Shown here: positions 1 through 11,722 of the stretch, one piece after another
Layout of the letters: every line of letters starts with the position of its first letter
Numbering within the stretch: the stretch's first letter is position 1
Assembly: GCA_016800925.1 (NCBI GenBank)
Contig: JABCPU010000003.1
Span: 620,001 to 684,000, forward strand
Origin: Suillus spraguei
Taxonomy: Eukaryota > Basidiomycota > Agaricomycetes > Boletales > Suillaceae
Length of the DNA stretch: 64,000 bases
Direction of reading: 5' to 3'
Position numbers and translations under genes: made by a program
The notes under the pieces: generated by a model
The model's input: only the letters and a program-made list of their open reading frames with translations
What the model was told of the DNA's origin: nothing
Databases searched by the model: none

Positions 1-74
1 AAAACTTGCTCACATATCCTCTGCTGCCTGTTCTCCTCGTCCTCGACTTCGAGCTTGGATCCAGAATGTGACAT
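1..74 (-). CDS. 5' end of an unrecognised gene, running off the window
   Basis: Reading leftward from an ATG at 74-72 there are 24 open codons up to the window edge. The peptide starts MSHSGSKLEVEDEENRQQ, acidic and hydrophilic. No domain can be recognised from so short a piece. It would be divergent from ATG29, with under 200 bp between the two start codons. It could equally be a chance open stretch inside the upstream region of ATG29. Confidence 0.3.
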   Translation of the reverse strand, partial: MSHSGSKLEVEDEENRQQRICEQV

Positions 75-267
75 TTTGTATAGAAAAGAGAGTTTGATGC
101 TGTGCTGAGTTGGACAAATGAAAATAAAAGGAGGTCAACCGAATTTGGGAATCAAAGCCCTTCGTGACTTCGAATCGTCGCGTCCATCAGCGAGCGCGTA
201 TAGAGGGCACCGTTCTCAGCGACGATCTCCTATCATTAGGATTAATCAGTATCTTTATAGCTACGCT

Positions 268-1708
268 ATGCCCCAGCAACCACGCATTCGTGTCGTCGTG
301 CAGCTCCCTTATAACCGTCCTGACGACCCACTTCCCGATCCTCCACACGTGCGTATGGTAATCATAGTTTTCTAGGCTCTTGGCTGAATGAGCTTTGTTC
401 GTGCAGATTGAATGGAACGCGGAGAAGGCTAATATTCTATGGGAGGTTATCGCACTCTCTCGGACGAGCGATAATGGTGGCACAGATTGTGAGTAGTCTA
501 CCAGTTGACATAGACGGCGTCACATAGAGCTTATACTGAATCGTCAATAGGGAAGGGCCTCGCAACACACCTGGAAGTACCACTTCCGTATCTACTTTAT
601 CGTGCACAGGCTCGATACGAAGATGATCTCCGAGGATTGCAAGGCTTCCACGCTGGCAACCAACAGAACCAACCCGCCACCAAGTCCACAGAGGTGACAC
701 CTGTCCTCCCAGACCACCCCCTCTCCATTAAGATTCCTGCTGCACGCTTCACCTCTATCAATAGTGCCGGTAGGCTCTCATCTTCCAGGCTGGCAACACC
801 TCTTGGCGTCCGTGCGCGGCTCAACTCCCTCACTCAACAGAACACTGTCCAATCACCTGCAAAGTGCAAGAAAGCATCTTCCTCGTCGACTTCTACTCTT
901 CAGGGAACTCAAATAAAGAGACCCCTACGTCTACCCTCTCCGTTCTCATCTGACGAGAGCGATTCCGAGGATGAGCAGGCCGCCAAGGAAGAAGAAGCGG
1001 ACCGTGCGGCAGAGGAAGAGGAAGCCTTGTCACGGAAACTTGCGAGCCTGAAGCGCATGATGACGAGCGAGGCTCTAGGTCTTGTTAGCTCGCCACTATC
1101 TCCTGAAAAGGGAAAAGCACGAGACGTGAATCGCGGGCGTGCGCCGGTGCCTATCTTTCGTCCTGGACGCGAGGGTGAGGATGTCGTAGGCTTCAAACGC
1201 AACGATGAGAGCTTGAAACATGAAGAACGGAACCGTGATCATAGCGCTTCTGTATCAAGTACATCTTCTCCGCAGGGTTCGATCCCTTCGATACCGTCCC
1301 CCCGCCAGAGTCTCAATCTCCGATGGCCCGGCATCTCTCCACGAGCAAGTCCAGCAGCCCGCCGACAGTGTCGACACGGAACGCACGGGGGCAGTCGCAC
1401 ATGCGTTATGGACCACTTGCAGGGCTTAGCGAGCAGGAGAGCAGTCATGGGAGCTCTGCCTCGAGCTTTAGCGACATAAGTGGTACGTGGTTCTTTTTAT
1501 CTTCGGTCTCCCTCATGTCAATGTTGTTGTAGAAGCAAGCTTTTCGGCGTCAGCTTTAGAGAGTGCGCTCATGTCGAACGTCCCTGCAGGAGCAGGGTCT
1601 CGTCTGTAGGTGTTCTGTGAAACAATTACTGTAAATCACTCATCAAGGACTTTCTCTCACAGGTCCGCAATTGCAAGGAGTAGATTTGTGCGTGGGGTAC
1701 GGTTGTAG
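268..1708 (+). CDS. ATG29: Autophagy-related protein 29
   Basis: Atg29 is a subunit of the Atg17-Atg31-Atg29 scaffold that organises the phagophore assembly site. The conserved N-terminal domain is read by splicing exons 268-348, 407-488 and 551 onward: VVVQLPYNRPDD, then IEWNAEKANILWEVI, DWKGLATHLEVPLPYLLYRA and RYEDDLRGLQ. These are the hallmarks of the family. The long middle is Ser/Pro-rich with an acidic Glu-rich stretch. The C-terminus (SASSFSDIS, ESALMSN, AIARSRFV) is carried by the end of exon 3 and by exons 1533-1605 and 1663-1708. Exon 3 must change frame near 1300. A missing C in the C6 run at 1298-1303 restores a natural Ser/Pro linker; a 59-nt intron at 1252-1310 would also fit. 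Length is about 404 aa with the base restored. Start chosen because it directly precedes the conserved domain. Confidence 0.88.
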
Positions 1709-2169
1709 CATACCCCCTTAGACCGTCATCTGACTGGTTTATTATTCTTTTCTATTGATGAGCTGCGTTCCAAGGAATCTGTATCACTACCATTCTTATC
1801 ATAAGCTTCCGTGTACTATTGGTTCCTAATCCTATCAACCTAGATTTGACAGACACGTCAGACTGATGTGTGGTGCCCGTGTTCTTACTTCGCTTCTATA
1901 TCATTCGAGCATGTTCTCGTCCACGATGAATCATACTAGTACATAAGTGCTTGTGCCGATCAGTACAGGATTGTCAGAATACAACAGCGCTTGACAGCTG
2001 ATGTAAAGTGCCTTAGGAATCACGTTCGCTTGCGCTCTCAATCATATCTGCATTATTCCCAGTTAGTAGAGTACTCACAATCCAACCTTGTTCTGTTTCC
2101 TCAAGCTTCCGCTTACCCTTCCACATAGAGCCAAAACAATATCACTAGCAGACAGCGAACGCGACAACG
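1709..2169. other. Intergenic region, ATG29 to DDI1
   Basis: No coding feature is seen. This holds the 3' end of ATG29 and the promoter of DDI1, which are in the same orientation. I see no repeat or RNA gene. Confidence 0.6.
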
Positions 2170-3864
2170 ATGCAGTTGACGTTCGTAACGGATCTAGGCC
2201 AGTCGTATGCTGTTGATATCGACCCTGACATGGAGCTTGAGAATGTGATGGCTTTGCTAGAGGCAGAGGTGAGTGGCTCGTTATCTACTCCACTTCTATC
2301 CAGCCTCAACTAATACATACCAATCCCGTCCTCTCTTTGCTTCCTCCCCTTCCTCTGCTCATACGATGAACCGCGTGGTACTGTCTACAACTTTGGATCA
2401 TGCAGTCGAGTATACCCCCTGGCGAACAAAGCATCTCGCACAATGGACGTGAACTTACAGACCCCAAGGCTACCATCCGGGCGCTTGGTGTGGGCGAGCA
2501 CGCTATGCTCCTCTTACGCAGGCGTGTCAACGTTCCCGGGCCCGAAGGCAGGTGAGCACCCGATGCCTTCATTGTACGCACGCATCGATGACCCTTTATA
2601 GACCCATAGAACAAGATGCAGAGATGATGAGACTGCAAATCCTTGGGGATCCGCAACTTATGAGACAATTACAGGATGTACGTGATTATTGTCTCTCACT
2701 TTCTTCCACTGAGTGTTTCTCGCTCAGACACTACCGGAAATAGCTGCCGCCGCCCAAACTAACCCCACACGCTTCGCGGAGCTCCTGCGACAGCAACGTG
2801 ACCGTGCACAACAAGCTGAGCTTGGCCGGCAGCGCGAGATTTCAGCTCTTAATGCTGACCCATTCGATGTCGAGGCGCAGCGCCGTATCGAAGAAGCAAT
2901 CCGTCAGCAAGCAGTCATGGAAAATATGGAGCATGCGCTTGAATACTCCCCGGAGGCCTTTGGGCGGGTGACAATGCTTTAGTGAGCATTTGTCCGACCT
3001 CAGAGTTAAAAGTGCTGATAGACGGTAGCGTGCCGGTGGAGGTGAACTCGCATCCTGTAAAGGCATTTGTAGATAGCGGAGCGCAGCAGACAATCAGTAC
3101 GTCTTGCCCCACCCTCGTGTCTGCCTGACTTGACTTGACTTGTGCAGTGAGCCCCGAATGTGCAGAAGCATGCGGGTGTGCAATTTTCTTTTCCATTAGA
3201 CAAAACTGATGTATCACAGGATAATGCGTCTCGTTGATGGTCGATTTGCAGGGATTGCACGTGGAGTGGGACTGCAAAGATTCTGGGGCGTGTGCATAGT
3301 GCACAGATGCGCCTTGCAGACTTGCATCTTCCGTGTTCGTTCACGATAATGGAGGTCAGTCTTCCTTCTTTTCCTATGTATCTCCCCCAACCATGAGGCT
3401 CACACGAACTCGAGGGCCGTGATGTAGATCTTCTCCTCGGGCTTGACATGCTAAAGGCACACCAGGCATGTATTGACCTCGAAAAATCTGTGCTGCGTAT
3501 CCAAGGGCGCGAAGTAAGCTTCCTCTCTGAACATGAACTCCCCGAGAAAGCGCGGATGATCGAGTCTGGAGTGGATGATTCCGGCGTGTCCACCTCGGGC
3601 TCTCCAAGTAGCACTGCACAACCTACACGACTGAGTGGTGATAGAAGCGCTGGGACCAGCGGCTCGTCGTTCCCAGGTGGAGGAAACACATTGGGTTCGG
3701 CGCCTACGCCACGTGCACAGACACGTCCCGCCGCTGCCCAGTCACGACACCCCGATTCTGCTATTGAGATGATCATGGGACTTGGCGTAACGCGGGAGGT
3801 GGCAATCAGTATGTTGGATGCGGCGGGTGGGAATGTAGATGCTGCTGCAAGTTTGTTGTTCTGA
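2170..3864 (+). CDS. DDI1: Ddi1-type ubiquitin-receptor aspartyl protease
   Basis: Ddi1 is a proteasome shuttle factor with a retroviral-like aspartyl protease. Eight exons are read: 2170-2268, 2406-2551, 2602-2677, 2728-2981, 3029-3096, 3148-3175, 3220-3354 and 3415-3864. The N-terminus is a ubiquitin-like domain ([11 protein letters not shown]...). A helical linker follows ([14 protein letters not shown]). The protease has the active-site motif [19 protein letters not shown] and the downstream [17 protein letters not shown]. The C-terminal ~40 residues are a UBA domain ([15 protein letters not shown]...[12 protein letters not shown]). The product is about 418 aa, normal for the family. Exon 7 must shift frame at GGG 3268-3270: the family sequence [13 protein letters not shown] needs one more G. 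The total length is then a multiple of three, which supports a one-base sequence error rather than a pseudogene. Confidence 0.93.
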
Positions 3865-4580
3865 ACCTAGGGTTGGCGGGGGATTCTTGCAATGATGAAG
3901 AGACATCAATAATCTTGGATCTTGGATCTTTGGGATTACAAAATGTACAATGTGATGTGAATTATAATGCGACCAAGGTCGTATTTTATGGGGTAAATTT
4001 AGCATGGGCAATTCGTCGCTTGTTTGAGAATGTCGACTGCGATCAGGTACCTACAGCAGGGATTGTCGACGCTGGACGGCACAGGAGAGGCTGATTCCGT
4101 TTCTGCTTCTCACCGATCTCGAACTTGCTTCCTGGTATCTCGTTATCGTATCTAGTGCGTTGTCCTCCCTACATTGTGCCAAATTAATGGTTACTGTACG
4201 CCCCCCACCTCCTTGCCTGGCTATGGTACTACTGGTTCTACGGGTATCTTTTACATAATGTCCTTAACCCGCTTGTGAAGTTCGACCATTTTCTGGACCT
4301 TGATTTCAATGAGCGAGAGCATTTAAGCTTCAAGGAACTATGTATGACGATGGAGCCAATGACATGGCTTGAAAAGGTGAGTGCAATTTCCCTCGCCTTC
4401 CCCCTTGACCATGTCGACGACGGGTAACAAAAGAATGTCCGAAGTCATATCGGCATAAGTGTAGCGTCAAATCACATACATACATACAAGTACAACCGGA
4501 AACCGATGCTATGATTTCATGAAATAGGTAGCCAACGATATGTAAAAGATATAAAAAGTCGCCAAGGGGTATCGATTTGT
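3865..4580. other. Intergenic region; left edge of duplicated unit A
   Basis: No gene seen. From about 4195 the sequence matches 9215 onward (3' flank of the second F-box gene), including the shared segment reading GTACTACTGGTTCTACG against GTACAGGTTCTACG and the later GCATTTAA. The unit boundary therefore lies within this interval. Confidence 0.5.
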
Positions 4581-5705
4581 CTACCACGAGTATGATAAGT
4601 CACATCGTTTAATCAACTCGAAGGAAGGAATAAGAGCAGCATATTCCTCTCGCTGTTCAGCTGTTAACACTACTCGCTCGTAGAGAACCAGCCTCTCCAG
4701 GGAACATTTTGACCGCGTCAAAAATTCCATAAAGTCTTTATGTTGCCACCGCTTATGGCAGGTTTTAAGCACGCGAAGATTTGGGAACGTGAAATAATTG
4801 AATGGGCAATAACTCGGGCTTGTATCCATAGTTACATACCAGGTCAAGGATTGAAGGTTGACGTGCGTGACCGAGGCTTCACCAGAGTCTTTAGGGGAGA
4901 AGGTTGCATCTGTCACCATGGAAATGAGGTTTGGGCATAGCCGCAGTATGTCGGTGAATGCGCTCATTGCACTTATGGCAACCTTGAGATGTGTGAGACG
5001 AGCCCATGAGAAATCAGTGAAGTAATCCAGTTCCCTTCTAGGGAATAACAGATGCCTCGCGTCAAGCCTGCGCAAATTGACCGGCAATTTTGAGAGAGCG
5101 GTTCATAGATAGCGAAGGATAATAATGAGGGACTGATAGGGTTATCTTAAGTTCCTCTAGTGCGTGGAAGTCTTCTACCATGAATAGGCCCTTGGTACGA
5201 AAATGAAGCTCGAGAGACGAGATTTGCCGAGCGTATGGCTGGAGTATGCTTTGTATCTTGTCCCAGTCATTGTGACAGTCGAGTCTCAACGAGAGCGGAC
5301 ATCCTCTTGTTCGCTGAAGCCAGGAGTCACAGCAGACAGCTAGCTTCTGCCAATCAGTGTCCCAGACTTCCAACCGCAGCCTGCACCATAACCTGGGAAA
5401 GCCGATAGCGACCTGCCTCCATCGGCGACATATCATGGTGAATAGGAGAGGTGCCAGTCTTGTTCTAGGCGAAAAATCATCGTCTTGCGGCAAGCAGTGG
5501 ACAAATATTTCGGACAGTATTTCAGTCGGAAGGCGGCAAATAGCCGATGAACATACAGGGCGCAAAGTGTTGGACTGAACCACAACCTGTTGCAGTAGAT
5601 GTTTATTATTGTGTTCAAAGCCAAATACCTCCGAAACCAAGTACTTACAGCACCAGTGGTGGCTGAGGCAGGTGGTGAGTTAACTTTGGAGTCGGTTGTC
5701 TGCAT
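4581..5705 (-). pseudogene. F-box/LRR-like gene, copy A, frameshifted
   Basis: Exon 1 (5649-5705) encodes MQTTDSKVNSPPASATTGA. After a 62-nt intron, exon 2 (5586 downward) encodes the F-box (SSAICRLPTEILSEIFVHCL) and LRR-like segments such as FPRLWCRLRLEVW and FPNLRVLKTCHKR. F-box proteins of this agaricomycete family are presumed SCF ubiquitin-ligase adaptors; substrates are unknown. Compared with the intact copy at 9568-10769, a GA dinucleotide is missing from the GAGAGA run at about 5091-5097. The frame breaks at the point where copy B reads DRSLSKLPVNLRRL. Downstream codons stay homologous to the end (TRSKCSLERLVLYER). It is either a recent pseudogene or a two-base sequence error. Confidence 0.75.
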
Positions 5706-6660
5706 GTTATGGTGAAGGAGGCCGAGATGTTATAGATGGAGATGTGAAGGAAAAAAATTCTACCGTTCCGCCAACTGTAGGGTTCCAATTTAAGGTGAAC
5801 GTCACGAGTCCATAAAAACACCTTAGTTTCTCATAGCTGGTCCACCCGCCATCGACAACTAGAGACTTTGCATTGTTACAAGGTGGTCAGTGAGGGTGCC
5901 TGTGGAAGGGTGGTCTCGCTCGATGACAAAGCTCGGCACTTCATCGGCACCACTAGACCACCCAAAGCCTTTTGTGTATTCACGTCAACTGAAGGTCATG
6001 GAACAGACTTGTCGATCGAGCTGTGACCTTTATGTTTCCTTATAGTAGTGTTGTGTTTTGGTTTGATATTTGGCAGGTGAGGTGTAAAGGTACTCACGAA
6101 AATCTGGTTCAATTCGAGTCTGCTCGGCACCTCTTCGACTATTTGTACTGAAAATCCGATTCTCTTTCCCACTACATTCTTAGTGATGCTCAGGCCAATC
6201 GTAAGAAGTAGCTGGAATAAGATGACTCGATGAGTTTTAAGGAATTTATGTTAACGTTGACACAAGGTTTCACCGCGTTATAGGAAGTTTCGAGCGCGTG
6301 TCGCATAGATTGGGGAGCAGTTCGGAGTACTAGACATGGTGTAAAAAAGAGTAAAAAAAGACATGCCGCACGATGCGCAGCTATCTGGAAGACATAAATA
6401 TATAAAGGTGGGACGCGTACCTATATGCCCATCATCACTCTTCGTCCTTGCTAGTATCCCGGTAAGATGAAAGCCCATATAAGCATTGGCACGCATAGAT
6501 GAACTGACGGCTGGCTCAAGCAGACAAAGTGCGGCACTTGAATGGGTTGGACTTGAAAATCACTCAATATCAAGCCTAGCCTTGCAGAGCACGAGGAGAA
6601 CCCACCTAAAACATCCATTAACCGACATACTTGCCAACTTGCTTGGCAAAGACAGCCGTT
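5706..6660. promoter_or_regulatory. Divergent promoter between F-box A and WD40 A
   Basis: A ~955 bp non-coding interval separates the two divergently oriented start codons. It is conserved in unit B (10770-11722) and, inverted, in unit C (35560-36418). Shared blocks include GGTACTCACGAAAAT, TCGATCGACCTGTGACCTTT-like sequence and GGCACCACTAG. Conservation across three copies while flanking coding sequences decay suggests that it carries the regulatory sequence. TATTTAAAT-like elements lie near the F-box side in unit B. Confidence 0.5.
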
Positions 6661-8504
6661 ATGGCTTCCAGCTCAACGCAGCCCAGTGCAGCAGAAGACA
6701 AATCGATTCTGAAACCAGTCATGACCTTAGAGGGACATGAACCATGGCATGTTGACTTGCCGGATGGTAAACATCACGAGAACAAAGATATTTCGTCCAT
6801 TTCATATTTTCCCGACGGCAAGCAAATGGTAAGCGGATCACGGGATAAAACCATCCGGCGATGAGACCTGCGGGAGGGTAAGGAGATTGAGAAGGCTCGG
6901 GAAGTTTGCGAGAATCGTATAAGAATAGTGGGGGCATCGAGGAATGGTCAATGGGTTGTCACCGTTGGTTGGCACCTCAAAGTTAGTGAAGTTGAGACAG
7001 GGATCGTGAGAACTTTTCATGAAGACACTTGGATCGAATGCATTGATATTTCCGCGGACAGCACATTGCTAGTGGGTGCGTCGATGATCTTCTCACCATG
7101 GATCGATTATGCAGTGCGGATATGGAGGTTGGACACAGGCGAACTCGTGGCTGGTCCATTCAAATTATGGGATGATGATTGTCCTTCCGACATAACGCTT
7201 CGATTATCGGAAGACTCTCGGAAGCTAGCAGTAATATCGTCAAATAAGAGGAAGACTGTTGATCTGCAGGTGTGGGATGTACAAACACAAAAATTGGATG
7301 TACAAAAATCTACTCCCACCGATTTTAGGCCTATCACTCCGCTACCGGTCTCTTGGACAACAAAACACAAATCCATTATTACCACATTTGGCTTCGGCTG
7401 GCCGATCTCTGAGTTTGGCGTGTCAACGCTCAAGACTGTCGGAGCTCCTTTCAAAGGACACACCAATATCATCCGTGATCTAGCACTCTCACCTGATTGT
7501 GTTCTTCTTGCCAGCTCTTCCTCTGACGACACTATCAAGCTATGGGCCTTCAAGTCCCGCCAGCTCCTTGCTTCATTCGACGTCAAATCTCCCTGGAATC
7601 TTGTCCTCTCGCCTGATTCACGCCAACTAGCTTACACGACCCTCATTGACACCAATATATATATATGCAACATTCCAGCCAATATCCTTACTAACATTGG
7701 GCTTGCAGAAGAACCACAGCCTAGTATATGCATTCTCGCATACATCCATCATTTATATGCTGATATTCTTATAGACCAGTAAATCTAAACATCCACACCA
7801 CGCTGGTTTATTCAATGTACGTGGTCCCGCTGTCTTATTTACCTATATCTACACCATTCTCTATTACAGTCCGATGCAACACCTCGTCACATGCGCCGTA
7901 AACCAGCGATAATGCCTGTCACACGGGACACACATCCTTTCCGTCATTTTCTACGCAAACTCCTTCCTTCCTCTTCTCGTACGCATGTGGTTCTCATCGA
8001 CGAGCCTCATAATCCCCTGGAAGTATGTTCCTCGTGCATGTTTCCTTTGCAGGTGACTTGATGATTTCCTTGCAGTTCCCTGCTACATCGCCCCTACCTC
8101 TTCAAAATTCTGACAGCAATGTGAGTGCAGACTGCAATAATCACACATTAAGCTTACGTTCTTCTAGTCTCGATCCATGCCAGCACCACCCACCACTCAA
8201 TCCTCTGTCATCAATACTTCCTCGACTCTCTCATCCCGCTTACATCAACCATCAACCTGGTGGCCCTTTCAGGCAAATCATGCATCGCCTGCTATCGTCG
8301 ATATTGCTCTCGCGCCGGGTAAACTGGTATGCATATCTCATTTCCCTCGCTGTATTTTAAATCTCATATATTCATGTATAGCGGTACGCTACAGCGGGCG
8401 CTCCCAGCGATGATGATGACCTAATACGTGATGAAGACTACGTTCCTCCTCCTTCCCCAAATAGTAGACAGCATGGAAGCAGCCGGTTCTGTTTTTGCTT
8501 CTAA
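6661..8504 (+). pseudogene. WD40 repeat protein, copy A, one in-frame nonsense codon
   Basis: The product begins MASSSTQPSAAEDKSIL and contains WD40 units such as LEGHEPWHVDL, DGKQMVSGSRDKTIRR, WIDYAVRIWRLDTGELVAGP, VDLQVWDVQTQKLD and GHTNIIRDLALSPD with DDTIKLWAF. The reading frame is continuous to about 7733 except for TGA at 6862-6864, where a Trp (RRWDL) is expected and is present in copy B. Further 3' exons carry a conserved tail: a Pro/Ser-rich segment, WWPFQ, LAPGKL and RYATAGAPSDDDDLIRDEDY at about 8390-8450, ending with a stop at 8502-8504. The tail identifies an expanded agaricomycete WD40 family of unknown role. A single TGG to TGA change is the only clear lesion, so it is a recent loss or a base error. 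Confidence 0.7.
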
Positions 8505-9567
8505 CTGGTTTCGAACTTGCTTATTCCGTCGCTATTCCTGTTGCTTGTTGTATGGATTGTCCCATTGTGAGCTTTTATATTTACAATATTCAAGTACGAA
8601 CTACGATGTCTTTTAAAAAAACATCTGAATACGCATTTCCAGTGGCACCCTATCAGTTCTGTCTACTTCATCATCTTGCGAAGACTTATTCTTCTAAGCA
8701 GTGGCTCCATCAATATTAGCTCAAGGTTTGGTACTACTAGTAAACGCTACCGTAACTGACCGACAGCACGAGCATCACTCTTGACAGTATATTGTTGTTC
8801 GTGGCAGGCCTGGGGAGATCTGACCAGGTTTGTTTGCAATTCTCTCCATATATCAGTCTAAAAATGATAATCGGTCAGGCCACGGTGGCATTTCAGGTGT
8901 ACGCTGCCGATTAAAATAGATCAAGGTGAGCTTGGGCCGCCACTTTGTAGAGGTTAAAGCATGAACTCATAATATATGCCAGGCACAAATATCGAAATAT
9001 TCTGCCCGTTTTTGGTCACACGTAGTACTTACGCCTTCAGCTCATTTATAGGAATAGTCAGTGCGTGGGCGGGGAATTGAAACCTGACAGCTATATGAAG
9101 CGTGAGGGCACGGCAGTGCTTCTATCGCTAGACAATTCCTAAATGAAAAGATGTCCCTCTGCTCGCTATACGTGTGATCCTCCTCAAACTTATAATATAC
9201 CGAATTCTTGTACTGCCCGCCTCCTTTTTGGCATGACTATGGTACAGGTTCTACGAGCTAGACCGCAAATATCTTTTAATTTCCTTTATTCAATCGAGCA
9301 GTTCGAGGGCATTTAAACTTCCAGTAGCTATGTACGTCGATCGAGCAATGCCATGGAAATGTGACTGCAATTTCTCTCGCCCTCTGGGTCCCTGTACCAT
9401 TTCAACAACAGGTAACGAATGTCTAAAGCCCTATATGTATCCACATAGCGTTCTATCACATGTAAGTGTACAACCAAAAACCGATGTCATCATTTCGTAA
9501 GATAGGTAACCAGCGACATAAGTGTGTATTGAAAAGACAAAAAAGTTGCTTAAATATACTGGTTTTT
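8505..9567. other. Spacer between duplicated units A and B
   Basis: No gene recognised. The first ~190 bp belong to unit A and the last ~350 bp to unit B (3' flank of the F-box gene). The ~520 bp in between have no counterpart elsewhere that I could see. Confidence 0.5.
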
Positions 9568-10769
9568 CTACCAGTCATAAGGATCGTAAATTGCTTCATC
9601 GGTGTCAGGTACTGTAATCAACTTGAGGGAAGAAACAAGAGCAGCACATTCTTCTTCCTGTTCAGCTTTGATCCCCTCTGAACGGGAGAGAATCAATGTC
9701 TCCAGGGAACATTTTGACCGCGTCATAAATGCCATGAACTCCTTATGCGACCACTGCTTCTTATGACGAGCTTGGAGCACACAAAGGTTGGGGAGTGTGA
9801 CAAACGTCAATGGGAAAAGAATTTCGCTTGAGGTCCGCAAAACACTCCAGAACATGTGCAAGGTCCGAAGGTTGACATGCGTGACTGGTGCCACATGCTC
9901 GATCGGGGAGAATGATGCCTCCATCGTCAGGGAAGTGACGTTAGGGCATAAACGCAGTATGTGTATGAATGCGTCTAGTCCTTTTATGCGGAGGTCGAGG
10001 TGTGTGAGGCGAGCCCATGCGGAATCAGCGAAGAAATTCAATTTCTTGCGGTTGAAAATCAGCTCCGGCATGTTAAGCCTGCGCAAATTGACCGGCAATT
10101 TTGAGAGAGAGCGGTCAAGATCTTGCTTAGGAAAATTAAAAGCATGATGTATCGTAAGTTCCTCGAGTGCATGGAAATCTTCCATGATGAAGGGGCCAGC
10201 ATTGGCAGTAACACGCTTAAGCGTGAGAGATGTGATTTGCTGAGCGTGTGGCTGGATGATGCTTTGCAGCTTGTCCATGTTATTCCAAGACCCGATAAGT
10301 TTCAGTGAGAGTGGACATGCTTTTGTCCGCTTGAGCCAGGAGGTGTAGCCGGAAGATTTCTTTTCCCAACCATTGAACCTGAAATCCAACTGCAACTTGC
10401 ACCACAACCTGGGCAAGTTGATAGCCACTGCCCTCCAACGGTGACAAATTGTGGTGAGCAGGATGGGAGCCTGCTTCGCTCTAGGCGACAAATGCTCGTC
10501 TTGTGTCTCGTCTGGCACCACGCAGTGCATAAATATTTCGGACAGTATTTCGGTGGGGAGGCGGCAAATAGCCGATGAAACTGCATTGGACTGAATGTCG
10601 GTCTTCTCTTCGATAAGTCGGCGGTGACGATAACGAACGCTCGAGTGCTTGCGCACAATCTGTGAAGTTAGATGTTTATTATTATGTTCGGACGCAAACA
10701 CCTCCAAAAATAAGTACTTACAGCACTAGTGACCAGCGACGAGTCAATGTTAGAGTTCGGGGTCTGCAT
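9568..10769 (-). CDS. F-box protein with LRR-like region, copy B
   Basis: Two exons, 10769-10722 and 10659-9568, separated by a 62-nt intron, give a 379-residue protein. Residues 1-40 are variable. The F-box lies at about residues 45-90 (SSAICRLPTEILSEIFMHCV ... ICHRWRAVAINLPRLWCKLQ). The remainder has irregular leucine-rich segments (LPVNLRRLNMPELIF, WARLTHLDLRIKGLDAFIHI, LRLCPNVTSLTMEASF). This is the typical agaricomycete F-box family and a presumed Skp1-binding adaptor of an SCF ligase. The first ATG is favoured over an internal one because splicing matches copy A. It is divergent from the WD40 gene at 11723 and shares its promoter region. No lesion seen. Confidence 0.8.
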
Positions 10770-11722
10770 GTTATTGTGTTTTGAAAGAGGTTGGGAGGTC
10801 TGAAACAGAGATGTGAAGGGAAAAGAAAAACAAGTCTACCGTTCTTCCAACTGTCGGGTTCCTATTTAAATCAAACACCTTGCAAACCACAAGCCCACAG
10901 CAAACACCCATTGCTATCGTAGTTTCTTGAAGGTAAGACACCACCATCCACAACTAGAGACCTTGCATTGTTGAAAAGGTGGTTGGTGTGGGTGCCTGTG
11001 AAACTGTGGAAGGGTGATCTCGCTCAATGGCTTCGGCACGCTCGATCGGCACCACTAGGCCTTTCAAAGCCCTTTACGTCGACCGAAGGCCACAGAATGG
11101 TGTCGTCGATCGACCTGTGACCTTTATTTTTCCTTATATTGGTCTTGTGTTTTTGATTTGATATTTGACAGGTGTGAAGGTACTCACGAAAATGTAGTTC
11201 AATTCGAGTCTCCTCGGCACCTCTTCGACCGTTCGTACTGAAGGGCGGGTTGTCTTTTCGTCAACCGTTTCTCTCCCACTACATTCTTAGTAATGCTCGT
11301 GCTAATCATGAGGAATTGAATAAGACGACTCGATGAGTGCCGGAGAGTTTATGTTAACCTTGAAATGGTTTCACCGCGCCATAGGAAGCTTCGAGCGCAA
11401 GTCAAATAGATTGGTGAGTAGTATGTTAAAAAAAGACATGCTGTACGATACACAGCTTTCTGGAAGACATAAATATATAGAGGTGGGACGCGCGCCTATA
11501 TGCCCATCATCGTCCTTCGTCCTTGCTAGTATCCCAATAAGATGAAAATTCATGAGTATCACTCATGGATGAACTGACGGTTGGTTTACATAGGCAAAGT
11601 GCGGCCCTCGAATGAGTTAGACTTGAAAGACTCAATATCAAGCCTGATCTTACAGAGCACGAGAACCCACCGAACATATCCATCAACCGACATACTTGCT
11701 GCTTCTCGCGAATACAGTCGTT
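10770..11722. promoter_or_regulatory. Divergent promoter between F-box B and WD40 B
   Basis: Conserved with 5706-6660 and with the inverted 35560-36418. A TATTTAAAT box lies at about 10862-10870, roughly 95 bp upstream of the F-box ATG on the minus strand. The region also contains CACCACTAGGCC and GTCGATCGACCTGTGACC, present in all three copies with minor changes. Confidence 0.5.

Larger units (their letters stand above)
4195..8690. repeat. Tandem duplicate unit A (F-box minus / WD40 plus pair)
   Basis: This ~4.5 kb block and the block at 9215-13690 share gene content, order, orientation, intron positions and intergenic sequence. They lie in direct orientation about 5 kb apart. The same 62-nt intron occurs in both F-box copies. 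Both units end shortly after the WD40 stop, in a shared AT-rich stretch containing AAGCTTTTATATTTACAATA or near match. The copies have diverged visibly, so the duplication is not recent. Confidence 0.75.

Noticed and set aside
637..1479. Continuous reading of exon 3 of ATG29 to the stop after ALPRALAT
   Set aside because: The last ~55 codons in that frame are Arg-rich noise, while the other frame carries the conserved Atg29 C-terminus that splices correctly to the last two exons.
2170..3864. Aspartyl protease domain as a retroelement remnant
   Set aside because: It is flanked in frame by a ubiquitin-like domain and a UBA domain, which identifies the host gene DDI1.
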